Assembly (NCBI GenBank): GCA_947591115.1
Contig: CANQCX010000111.1
Coordinates: 1 to 6,562, forward strand
DNA length: 6,562 nt
From: an uncultured Lachnospiraceae bacterium
GTDB taxonomy: Bacteria > Bacillota > Clostridia > Lachnospirales > Lachnospiraceae
Direction of reading: 5' to 3'
In this document: positions 1 to 6,293 of the stretch, one piece after another
Numbering within the stretch: position 1 is the stretch's first letter
Layout: each line of letters starts with the position of its first letter
Made by a program: the position numbers and the translations under genes
Notes under the pieces: generated by a model
Told to the model about the DNA's origin: nothing
What the model saw: only the letters and a program-made list of their open reading frames with translations
Database searches by the model: none

Positions 1-875
1 GAGGAGCCGTCGTAGATCGTCCATTTGTTGGTCGTATAATCATAAGCTCCGGCAGCCGTAGATTTTTTGGCGTCATCCGCGCTGGTCTGCACCATATTCC
101 TGCCGTTGGTGCTTTCTTTTTCGATTACGGTATTCCAATCCAAACCGGTCTTTACCGCCTCGAACGTCCAATTGGGATATTTGTTGTGCAAAGCGGTCAG
201 GTTGGCAAGATAGCTTTCCGGAAAACCGGCGCTGCGGAGCTGTGCCGCGTAATCTCCCTGCGTATCGACATTATCGTAAGTAATCGTGATATACCTGCCG
301 CAAGTCCAGCCATTGTAATAGGTTCCGTTTTTGGTACAGGTAATATTGTACCAGATTTCCCCGCTGACCGTCGTCTGCCCCACGATCTGCACCTCGTCTC
401 CCCGATACAGGGACACCAGCCGGCTGGTTCCGGAAGTTCCCGCCGCGTTGCGCACATAGACGTTATCCGCATTGATCGTGCCCTTTGCCATCACGCCGGA
501 AACACCTCCCTGCGTTTCGGAGCTGTTCGTCGAACTGGTTATGGTAACATAGGCTGCCGGAATATACGCCGTTTTGACAATTTCCGGATTGTATTTGTTG
601 GGATATCTGACCTGATACCAGAGCGTACCGTCGCTTCCGGTCACGTCTTTTAAAATGGTAAGTTCTTTTCCTGCTTCCAGATTGCTGACATGTCCGGAGG
701 TATACGACGCCGCTTCAAACGTCTCAACCAGACTGCCGTCCGGACTGACGACAACGCCGGTTCTTTCTGCTGCCTGATAGAATTCCGGATGCAGGATAAC
801 GGTCGTTAGAAAAAGCGAAACCACTAATATAAAGCTAATTCCTTTTCGTATCTGAACTGATAAAACGGATTTCAT
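1..875 (-). CDS. Secreted SH3-domain cell-wall glucosaminidase, N-terminal part (cut by window edge)
   Basis: Exported cell-wall protein. The 291 visible residues begin with a signal peptide: basic start (K2, R10, K11), hydrophobic core about 13-29, likely cleavage near the AA at 35-36. Two SH3-like (SH3_3 type) domains follow, about 38-112 and 128-198; the second has the familiar start NVYVRNAAGTSG and a WYNI strand. A linker (about 204-250) reads AGFPESYLANLTALHNKYPN then WTFEAVKTGLDWNTVI. From memory this precedes a GH73-type beta-N-acetylglucosaminidase domain in Lachnospiraceae proteins that trim peptidoglycan glycan strands. The catalytic domain lies beyond base 1, so the enzyme activity is inferred. 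The start at 875 is chosen because AGAGGA lies 5 nt upstream and the signal peptide begins there. It has its own promoter at 931-959 and is probably transcribed separately from its upstream neighbour. It could instead be an SH3 protein with another hydrolase domain. Confidence 0.82.
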   Translation of the reverse strand, partial: MKSVLSVQIRKGISFILVVSLFLTTVILHPEFYQAAERTGVVVSPDGSLVETFEAASYTSGHVSNLEAGKELTILKDVTGSDGTLWYQVRYPNKYNPEIVKTAYIPAAYVTITSSTNSSETQGGVSGVMAKGTINADNVYVRNAAGTSGTSRLVSLYRGDEVQIVGQTTVSGEIWYNITCTKNGTYYNGWTCGRYITITYDNVDTQGDYAAQLRSAGFPESYLANLTALHNKYPNWTFEAVKTGLDWNTVIEKESTNGRNMVQTSADDAKKSTAAGAYDYTTNKWTIYDGS

Positions 876-930
876 GCACATCCTCTGCTTTCCTAATCAT
901 GCATAAATCTGCACACTATTTTTCATTGTC

Positions 931-959
931 ATTATAGTAGACATTCAAAAACACGTCAA
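931..959 (-). promoter_or_regulatory. Sigma-A type promoter of the SH3/glucosaminidase gene
   Basis: On the minus strand the -35 is TTGACG (954-959), the spacer is exactly 17 nt, and the -10 is TATAAT (931-936). This is 11 of 12 matches to the vegetative consensus, the best promoter in the window. Transcription would start near 923-925 and give a leader of about 50 nt before the ATG at 875. No operator-like repeat is obvious around it. Confidence 0.82.
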
Positions 960-990
960 TCCAAATATAGTGGTTTTTCGCTCCGTTTCC

Positions 991-1221
991 CTATATTTTG
1001 CGATTTTTCATTTTATTTTCATGATTTTCATGTCGAAAATCCGATAACAGGAGCATTCCAAACAGCAGTCCGGAAAGTCCTCCCATCATTCCCAGCACTG
1101 TAAGCGCGCCCAGATTTTCCATATCCAGACCGGAAACCGCGCACAAAAAAGCAATGACGCCGATCGCCGACATGACCGCCATAATCGCCATAATTAAAAT
1201 ACGTTCTTTTTGTTCCATCAT
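991..1221 (-). CDS. Small two-helix membrane protein, function unknown (76 aa)
   Basis: I do not recognise a family. The protein has a short charged start (MMEQKER), a first membrane helix about 8-30, a short loop with the acidic pair D33 and E35, a glycine- and methionine-rich second helix about 37-60, and a charged tail RHENHENKMKNRKI. Positive charge at both ends predicts both termini in the cytoplasm. The start is set at 1221: GGAAAGGAG lies 7 nt upstream, and a second ATG (1218) follows at once. A TTG at 1239 would extend the frame by six codons but overlaps this ribosome binding site, so it is rejected. The gene lies 80 bp after the phosphate transporter gene on the same strand and may share its transcript, but a hairpin over its ribosome binding site suggests separate control. 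A clean frame, strong site and coherent topology support a real gene. Confidence 0.75.
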   Translation of the reverse strand: MMEQKERILIMAIMAVMSAIGVIAFLCAVSGLDMENLGALTVLGMMGGLSGLLFGMLLLSDFRHENHENKMKNRKI

Positions 1222-1225
1222 AAAA

Positions 1226-1265
1226 ATACTCCTTTCCAAAAAACGTTGTTTTCGAAAAGGAGTAT
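1226..1265 (-). promoter_or_regulatory. Hairpin covering the ribosome binding site of the small membrane protein gene
   Basis: On the minus-strand transcript the arms at 1265-1254 and 1237-1226 pair over 12 positions (10 contiguous Watson-Crick pairs, one G.U, one C-G). An inner 5-bp stem (AAAAC/GTTTT) closes on a 3-nt loop. The 3' arm contains the whole GGAAAGGAG site. The odd pair is a G.U in minus-strand RNA but a C/A mismatch in plus-strand RNA, consistent with an RNA role on this strand. A short T run follows the stem, so it could also act as a weak terminator of the transporter transcript. Confidence 0.6.
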
Positions 1266-1269
1266 AGCA
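1261..1269 (-). promoter_or_regulatory. Possible extended -10 promoter of the small membrane protein gene
   Basis: TGCTATACT on the minus strand fits an extended -10 (TGn followed by a 5/6 match to TATAAT). The matching -35 (GTTATA, 1284-1289, 17-nt spacer) is poor. The -10 lies in the 5' arm of the hairpin, so a transcript starting near 1252-1254 would lack that arm and leave the ribosome binding site open. Confidence 0.3.
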
Positions 1270-1301
1270 GTCCTGATGTACAATATAACGGACACTAAGT
1301 T

Positions 1302-3095
1302 TTATGCCCGATCTTTTTTCTTTGTCTTCCGATATCCGTTGAGATCGTACCGCTGTCCGTATTCTTCCAGATAGCGCATATAGGTTGCATTCTTTAATTT
1401 CCGGACGCTCTTTAAATACTCATGCGTATCAAAATTGGAGGCCTCCAGCTCGATCATTGCAACCGCGACGTTGGAGCAGTGCGCGCCGATTCTTTCATAG
1501 TTGGTCAAAAGATCGTTAAATACGAAGCTCTGCTTCATTTCGCATTTTCCGGTACGGAGACGCGAAACGTGGCGCAGCTTCAACTCGCTGCACAAAATTC
1601 CGATGCGCTCCCGAAGCGGCTCGACCTGTCCCGCTGTCTGCAGGTTATCCTCCATGAACGCGCGTACCGTAATATCCAGAATTTCCTTTACCGCAGATTC
1701 CAGAACGCCCAGTTCATAGAGCGCCTCCTCCGAAAAGGACAGCTTCTTTTCGCTCAACTCCTCCGCCAGCTTGGAAATATTGACCGCATGGTCGCTCAAA
1801 CGCTCAAAATCGCTGATGGTGTGTAAAAATTTCGAAACCTGCCTCGTCTGCACCGCCGTCATTTCCCGTCCGGTCAACTGCATCAGGTAAGTTCCCAGTT
1901 TATCCTCGTACTTGTCGATCAGGTTTTCCTTCTCCTGCACCTTCTGGTAGCGTTCCTGAGAAAAATTCCCAAGCAGGCTCATCGCCCGCAGAATGTTTTT
2001 ACGCGCTTTTTTTGCCATGCCGTTCATCGCCATATGGCTCTGCGCGATCGCAAGCGCCGGATATGCCAGAAAACGCTCCTCCAGCAGATCGAAGTCCGCC
2101 TGTTCTTCCCGATCTTCTTCCGTATCTTTTACCAGCGTAAAGACCAGTTTCTCAATCCACTTAATAAACGGCATCAGCATCAGAACCGTCGCAACACGAA
2201 ATACCGTATTGAGCAGCGCGATGGTAACCGGACTCATGACCATGTCCATAAACGAGAAATCCACGATCGCATGAACGCTGTAAAAAATAATCGCCCAGAA
2301 AACCATACCGAACATGTCGTTCAGCAGATACACAAGCGCCGTCCGCTTTCCGTTCTTATTGGTTCCGATCGCCGATAACAGCACCGGAACCGCCGCTCCG
2401 ACGCCGATACCGAGCGTAATCGGAAAAGCGGTTGCAAACCGGATGGAGCCGGTCATCGAAAGAGCCTGCAAGATACCGATGGAGGCGGATGCGCTCTGCA
2501 AAACCGCCGTAAAAAGAATTCCGACGATGATACCCATGATCGGGTTGGAAAACATGGTAAGCGCATGAACAAAATGCTCGTTTTCCTTCAGCGGGGAAAC
2601 CGCGCCGCTCATGGTCTGCATCCCGACCATCAGAATGGAAAATCCAAGCATGATATCGCCAATATTGCGGTAAATCGCTTTTTTGATAAACATTTTGAAA
2701 ATGATCCCGACGATCGCAACAATTGCAGAGATCGTAGCTGTGGAAAGCAGCGTGGCAATTCCTCCGGAATCCTCGATATAGGACAGACACAGAATCCAGC
2801 CGGTCACGCTGGTGCCGATATTCGCGCCCATGATAATCCCGATCGCCTGTGCAACCTTCATCATGCCGGAATTCACGAAACCGACCACCATGACCGTCGT
2901 TGCGGACGAGGACTGAATGACCGCCGTCACTACGGTGCCCAGAAAGACGCCTTTCAGCGGGGTGCTGGTCAGCTTATATAAGACCAGTTCCAGCTTGTTT
3001 CCCGCCACTTTCTTTAATCCGTCTCCCATTAACGACATGCCGAACAAAAAGAGGGCAACGCCGCTAAGCAGGGACAGAATCATTGTTATTCCCAT
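1302..3095 (-). CDS. Na+/phosphate cotransporter (NptA/PNaS family) with C-terminal PhoU-like domain
   Basis: Predicted inner-membrane symporter moving inorganic phosphate with Na+. The 597 aa match the usual length of bacterial NptA-PhoU fusions. The membrane domain (about 1-320) has the family's inverted repeats: the first carries QSSSATT (61-67) and GANIGTSVT (90-98), the second QSASAS (200-205). The segment GDGLKKVAGNKLELVLYKLT (24-43) is typical. A helical PhoU-like domain (about 355-555) carries ERLSDH (431-436) and ERIGAH (534-539) motifs, then a basic tail. The start at 3095 gives the family's usual short N-terminus. The nearest AAAGGA site is 12 nt away, rather long, so the ATG at 3083 is a possible alternative. 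A promoter lies about 50 bp upstream. In repeat two, QSSS has become QSAS and the GxNIGT segment is replaced by GIGVGAAV; the second PhoU motif lacks its aspartate. Low-affinity uptake or phosphate export are both possible. Confidence 0.92.
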   Translation of the reverse strand: MGITMILSLLSGVALFLFGMSLMGDGLKKVAGNKLELVLYKLTSTPLKGVFLGTVVTAVIQSSSATTVMVVGFVNSGMMKVAQAIGIIMGANIGTSVTGWILCLSYIEDSGGIATLLSTATISAIVAIVGIIFKMFIKKAIYRNIGDIMLGFSILMVGMQTMSGAVSPLKENEHFVHALTMFSNPIMGIIVGILFTAVLQSASASIGILQALSMTGSIRFATAFPITLGIGVGAAVPVLLSAIGTNKNGKRTALVYLLNDMFGMVFWAIIFYSVHAIVDFSFMDMVMSPVTIALLNTVFRVATVLMLMPFIKWIEKLVFTLVKDTEEDREEQADFDLLEERFLAYPALAIAQSHMAMNGMAKKARKNILRAMSLLGNFSQERYQKVQEKENLIDKYEDKLGTYLMQLTGREMTAVQTRQVSKFLHTISDFERLSDHAVNISKLAEELSEKKLSFSEEALYELGVLESAVKEILDITVRAFMEDNLQTAGQVEPLRERIGILCSELKLRHVSRLRTGKCEMKQSFVFNDLLTNYERIGAHCSNVAVAMIELEASNFDTHEYLKSVRKLKNATYMRYLEEYGQRYDLNGYRKTKKKDRA

Positions 3096-3142
3096 TGTTC
3101 TATAAATTCCTTTCCCTTTCGTTGCGTGAATCTACAGAACCC

Positions 3143-3171
3143 ATTATAGACCTATTTACTCTTTTTTTACA
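3143..3171 (-). promoter_or_regulatory. Probable promoter of the Na+/phosphate cotransporter gene
   Basis: A perfect TATAAT (3143-3148, minus strand) is preceded at 17 nt by TGTAAA (3166-3171), a 3/6 match to TTGACA. Start of transcription would be near 3136, giving a leader of about 40 nt. The weak -35 and the AT-rich DNA upstream leave room for activator control. Confidence 0.55.
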
Positions 3172-3198
3172 GAAAAAATACTTTTCTTTTATTTTTTC
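3172..3198 (-). repeat. Perfect 9-bp AT-rich inverted repeat next to the -35 of the phosphate transporter promoter
   Basis: GAAAAAATA and TATTTTTTC flank a 9-nt spacer and directly abut the -35 hexamer. As an RNA hairpin it would be very weak (one G-C pair), so a terminator role for the upstream ABC operon is unlikely. A protein-binding site or chance in AT-rich DNA are both possible. Confidence 0.35.
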
Positions 3199-3270
3199 GC
3201 CATGTCAGACAAATTTTCCCGTTATTTTGACATTTTTTTGGTATAACTTTTCCATTGGCAGCGAACCGCT

Positions 3271-3942
3271 TCAGCTTATGATGCGCCCGTCTTTGATCTC
3301 GATCTTTCTGCCGCACTGATCTGCCACCGCGCTGTCATGCGTGACGACAATGACGGTAACGCCTTTTCGGTTCATTGCCTTCATAATGTCTACAATTTCG
3401 CCGGATGTTTTTTCGTCAAGCGCTCCGGTCGGTTCGTCTGCAAGCAGTATGCGCGGTTCGGTAATCATGGCTCTGGCAATGGCAACCCGCTGCTTCTGCC
3501 CTCCGGAAAGCCGGTTTACCCTCTGTCCGCTCAGATGCTCCATTGACATTTCTTTTAAAAGCTCCGCCGCTTTTTTCTCCTGTTCCCTTCTTTTTATCTT
3601 TTCCGGAGAAAACCGGAACGGAAGCAGAATGTTTTCCAGTACGCTGTAACGCTCCAGCAAGGCAAAATCCTGAAGCACGATCCCGATCCATTGATTCCTT
3701 ACCACCGCTTTTTCGCTGTCGCTGAATTTACCGACATCATGACCGTCCAGAAGATAAGTTCCCTCCTCATAATCGTCAATACAGCCGATGATATGCATGA
3801 GCGTTGATTTTCCCGCCCCTGATTTTCCTATGATCGCAGCCATTTCCCCATCATGAATCGTAAGGCTTGCCTGATTCAATGCATAAAATTCATTTTCTTT
3901 CCCGCGATTATAAATTTTACTAACCTTTTCAATCTGAACCAT
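3271..3942 (-). CDS. ABC transporter ATP-binding protein, MacB/LolD-like
   Basis: Cytoplasmic ATPase that would power the two permeases encoded just upstream. The 223 aa form one nucleotide-binding domain with every catalytic motif: Walker A GKSGAGKST (39-47), Q-loop Q91 in LQDFALL, signature LSGGQ (145-149), Walker B ILLADE (165-170), D-loop with D176 in TGALDE, and switch histidine H202 in VTHD. The length and the stretch LADEPTGALDEKTSGEIVDI are typical of the MacB/LolD/FtsE group. The start at 3942 is preceded by GGAG at 5 nt and lies 14 bp after the permease stop, so it is the last gene of the operon. No strong terminator is visible after its TGA. Known relatives act as mechanotransmitters in efflux of antimicrobial peptides, macrolides or lipoproteins; which applies here cannot be told from the sequence. 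Confidence 0.95.
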   Translation of the reverse strand: MVQIEKVSKIYNRGKENEFYALNQASLTIHDGEMAAIIGKSGAGKSTLMHIIGCIDDYEEGTYLLDGHDVGKFSDSEKAVVRNQWIGIVLQDFALLERYSVLENILLPFRFSPEKIKRREQEKKAAELLKEMSMEHLSGQRVNRLSGGQKQRVAIARAMITEPRILLADEPTGALDEKTSGEIVDIMKAMNRKGVTVIVVTHDSAVADQCGRKIEIKDGRIIS

Positions 3943-3956
3943 TTCTTCTCCGTCCC

Positions 3957-5189
3957 TTACATCCCGCTTTTTAAAATCTGCACCGGCGTGTTATTTTTTA
4001 AGATGGTACGGGTTACAACAGCCGTCCCCGCCATCGCGATCATTCCGTATACGCAGACTGCCAGAACGGTCGGCGCATCCATCGCCAGATTGACCTTTCC
4101 AAGCAGCGCGAAACGGTTTATCACAACCGCCGCCGATGCAGACAGTACAAACGCGCACAGCAGATCAAATAAAATTTCAATCGTACTGCACAAAATCACT
4201 TTTTTGATCTTCATTCCGCATAAATAAAATACGGTATATGTTTTCAGATTCATATCCGTTTTAACCGCCAGAATCCCGATCAGGCAGATCAAACTGATCA
4301 GCAGGATTACCGCGATCATCGGAATATATTTTTTCAGTTCTGTTCGGTAATGCTCCTTGCTGTTTTCCAAAAAAAGATCCGCTTCCGGAAAAACATCCTC
4401 GATAAAACAAATTCCCATATCTTGTTTTCTTTCATACTCCGCTAATTTTTGACGTTCGTCTGCAGCCTGTTCATCCGTAAGACCGGAATCAAACTTTACG
4501 ATTCCGCTGTCATAAGCGCAATGTACGCTCTCTTTTAATTTTTTCATTTCCCCCTGCGTCGTCAGAACCATGATCTCGCCATACTGCTGGTAGCTGTAAT
4601 CTTCGAACATATCCGTATAATCCATATCGCTGCTTGCGGTGCTAAACCCATACATCTTCTGTCCTTCACTGAGTACGCCCGCTATATAAAATTCCGTCTC
4701 GACTTCATGAATTCCGTCGCCAACGTCCAGCCAGAAGGAAACCGTATCTCCCGCTTTGATTCCCAAAGGATTCTCATAAATATATGCGGCAATCACATTT
4801 TCGTCCGTTTTGCACTGTTCGAGCCGCTTCCCGCTGTCCAGACGCAGGGGAATGCGGTTCATGATCTTCTCCGGACACGCTCTGATGGTTATCTGTTCAC
4901 ATTTTTTCTCTGAGTCCGGCTTTTGATTCCATGCAAAATACTTCTGATTAACAATTACCTCTGCGTGTTTCTCCGCTTCGGAAAGCATGGTTTCATCCGG
5001 CATCTCCAAAAATACCGAACGTTCATCCATCTGATCCGCAACCGCATGGTACATAGAACTTCTTACCGTAATTTCCCTTACCATTGCGGCCTGCGCCAGC
5101 ATGGTTCCGATAAACATAGCAATTACAAAAATATGAATCCACATTTTTTCCAAATATTCCGATATTGTTATTCTAATCATTCTAATCAT
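3957..5189 (-). CDS. ABC transporter permease, MacB/FtsX type (second permease, 410 aa)
   Basis: Membrane subunit of the ABC complex. The layout is that of MacB/FtsX permeases: membrane helix about 17-36, a large extracytoplasmic domain about 37-287, then three helices about 289-309, 332-357 and 374-394. The segment FYLCGMKIKKVI (321-332) after helix two is the expected coupling-helix region that contacts the ATPase, and the end TPVQILKSGM resembles the short FtsX-family C-terminus. The outer domain holds five cysteines (97, 105, 126, 224, 261) that might form disulfides. The start at 5189 overlaps the previous gene by 8 bp and has AAGGA at 6 nt; a second in-frame ATG occurs at 5180. The extracytoplasmic sequence is not one I can tie to a named subfamily. 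It likely pairs with the 362-aa permease as a heterodimer, since both lack an ATPase domain and share one ATPase gene. Confidence 0.85.
   Translation of the reverse strand: MIRMIRITISEYLEKMWIHIFVIAMFIGTMLAQAAMVREITVRSSMYHAVADQMDERSVFLEMPDETMLSEAEKHAEVIVNQKYFAWNQKPDSEKKCEQITIRACPEKIMNRIPLRLDSGKRLEQCKTDENVIAAYIYENPLGIKAGDTVSFWLDVGDGIHEVETEFYIAGVLSEGQKMYGFSTASSDMDYTDMFEDYSYQQYGEIMVLTTQGEMKKLKESVHCAYDSGIVKFDSGLTDEQAADERQKLAEYERKQDMGICFIEDVFPEADLFLENSKEHYRTELKKYIPMIAVILLISLICLIGILAVKTDMNLKTYTVFYLCGMKIKKVILCSTIEILFDLLCAFVLSASAAVVINRFALLGKVNLAMDAPTVLAVCVYGMIAMAGTAVVTRTILKNNTPVQILKSGM
5172..5189 (-). repeat. Tandem 9-bp repeat at the permease stop/start junction
   Basis: Two exact copies of ATGATTAGA (5181-5189 and 5172-5180) span the gene overlap. 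They give the upstream permease two successive in-frame TAG stops and the downstream permease two in-frame ATG starts (residues 1 and 4, MIRMIR). Confidence 0.85.
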
Positions 5190-6270
5190 TCCGGATCCTT
5201 CGCATCATATCTTTTATTTTTATGCGGTTCATAAACCAAACGATTACCCCAAGAATTGCCATAACGCACAAATAATATGACGTCATCAGCAGCGCGTATG
5301 GCCGGAACCCGTACCCGATCTGCGAATTTTGGTACATGTCATGAACCATCGGATCAATCAGCAGAAAGAATCCTGCCGCCGCTGCGATCAGCAATACCAG
5401 ATTTACCACGCCGATCTCTCCGAACAGCAGATAAAAACGTGTTTTTCGGGATGCGCCGGCAATGGCAAAAACCGCCATTTCCTTTCTCCTTTTGCGGATC
5501 AGATACCCGTACAAAATTCCGGTATTAAGCGCAATTACCGTTCCAATTGCCGCCGCCATAAAAATCATTGTCCGTATGGAAATCAGTTCTTCCATATCCA
5601 GAGGCTCAAATTCCTGCATCCGCGCCTTATCCATAAAATTTTCCTGAAAAAACGTCTGTATCTGCATATAACTGTCATATGTCGGAAGCTGTTGAAAAGT
5701 AAAAATAATCAAATCCGCTTCCAAAGATTCCGGAACCTGCCCGATCCACATCCACGAAGCGTTTTTTTGATATTCTACTCCGGTGCAGCCAATAACCGTA
5801 AAGGACTGTCCCCCGATCTCTACTTTGCTTCCGCATTCATAATCGCCGCCCATCACGATTACTTTTTCCTCGGAGCCAAAATCCCTCTCGTCATAAAAAC
5901 GCCCCTCTGCCATTCCGGGATTCTGCACAGACTCCGCCAATCCATACTTTCCATTATGATAGGTAAAATGGCAATTGATATTCCTGTCGCCGTATCCGGT
6001 AAGGAGATACAGAAAATCCACATCCGATCCCAGCTTTTCCAGCAATTCCGGAAGACATTCCCGCAGCTTTGCTGCCGAAACATCTTCCAAAGAAACCTCA
6101 ATCTGCATGGAATCGATATCCATCTGTTTTTGTTTCTGCGCATAACCTGCATAGATTCCGTAAACGGTCAGCAGACACACTGCTCCGAGCAGCTGTGAAA
6201 CTGCGATCAGCGCATACAGCCATCGATTTCCCCTTATGGAATCCGCAAGATCCTTTAATAAAAACCGCAT
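5182..6270 (-). CDS. ABC transporter permease, MacB/FtsX type (first permease, 362 aa)
   Basis: Membrane subunit of the same ABC complex. Helix one is about 18-40, followed by an extracytoplasmic domain about 41-232, then helices about 234-257, 280-305 and 326-348. The outer domain contains GRFYDERDFGSEEKVIVMG (123-141), which matches the MacB periplasmic-core pattern of GRFF..eD followed by a hydrophobic strand. The positively charged IRKRRKEMAVFAIAGASR (258-275) is the classic FtsX-family coupling segment (RRREI...LGAS). Start 6270 has AAAGGA about 9 nt upstream and lies 23 bp after the previous gene's stop; its end overlaps the second permease by 8 bp. The two permeases share topology but little obvious sequence, which argues for an old divergence rather than a recent duplication. 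Assignment to the superfamily is firm; the substrate is unknown. Confidence 0.88.
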   Translation of the reverse strand: MRFLLKDLADSIRGNRWLYALIAVSQLLGAVCLLTVYGIYAGYAQKQKQMDIDSMQIEVSLEDVSAAKLRECLPELLEKLGSDVDFLYLLTGYGDRNINCHFTYHNGKYGLAESVQNPGMAEGRFYDERDFGSEEKVIVMGGDYECGSKVEIGGQSFTVIGCTGVEYQKNASWMWIGQVPESLEADLIIFTFQQLPTYDSYMQIQTFFQENFMDKARMQEFEPLDMEELISIRTMIFMAAAIGTVIALNTGILYGYLIRKRRKEMAVFAIAGASRKTRFYLLFGEIGVVNLVLLIAAAAGFFLLIDPMVHDMYQNSQIGYGFRPYALLMTSYYLCVMAILGVIVWFMNRIKIKDMMRRIRND

Positions 6271-6293
6271 TTGTCCGTTTCCTTTATGTCCGC

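Noticed and set aside
186..653. Open frame of 155 codons on the plus strand over the SH3/glucosaminidase gene
   Set aside because: The minus-strand protein has a signal peptide and two SH3 domains; the plus frame has arginine/isoleucine-rich antisense composition and no start signals.
876..990. Terminator after the small membrane protein gene
   Set aside because: No G+C-rich stem followed by T residues is visible between its stop and the next promoter.
991..1239. Longer version of the small membrane protein starting at TTG 1239
   Set aside because: The TTG overlaps the GGAAAGGAG site that serves the ATG at 1221, and the extra residues MERSIF are just a translation of that site.
2356..2790. 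Open frame of 144 codons on the minus strand in another frame of the phosphate transporter gene
   Set aside because: Histidine-, arginine- and tyrosine-rich out-of-frame translation, wholly inside a well-supported transporter gene.
3097..3140. Possible 10-bp stem (two G.U pairs) in the leader of the phosphate transporter gene, with the ribosome binding site in its loop
   Set aside because: With the predicted transcript start near 3136, the first four bases of the 5' arm are not transcribed, leaving only a weak stem. It would exist only in read-through RNA.
3227..3245. TTGACA followed by TATAAC on the plus strand as a promoter
   Set aside because: The spacer is only 9 nt and there is no plus-strand gene downstream.
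3256..3270. Small AGCG/CGCT stem just after the ATPase stop codon as an operon terminator
   Set aside because: Only 4 bp with a 3-nt loop and no T run after it, so it does not qualify as an intrinsic terminator.
5329..6198. Open frame of 289 codons on the plus strand, antisense to the first permease
   Set aside because: It is a shadow of the permease gene: no ribosome binding site, no coherent domain or membrane pattern, and the minus-strand frame has clear MacB features.
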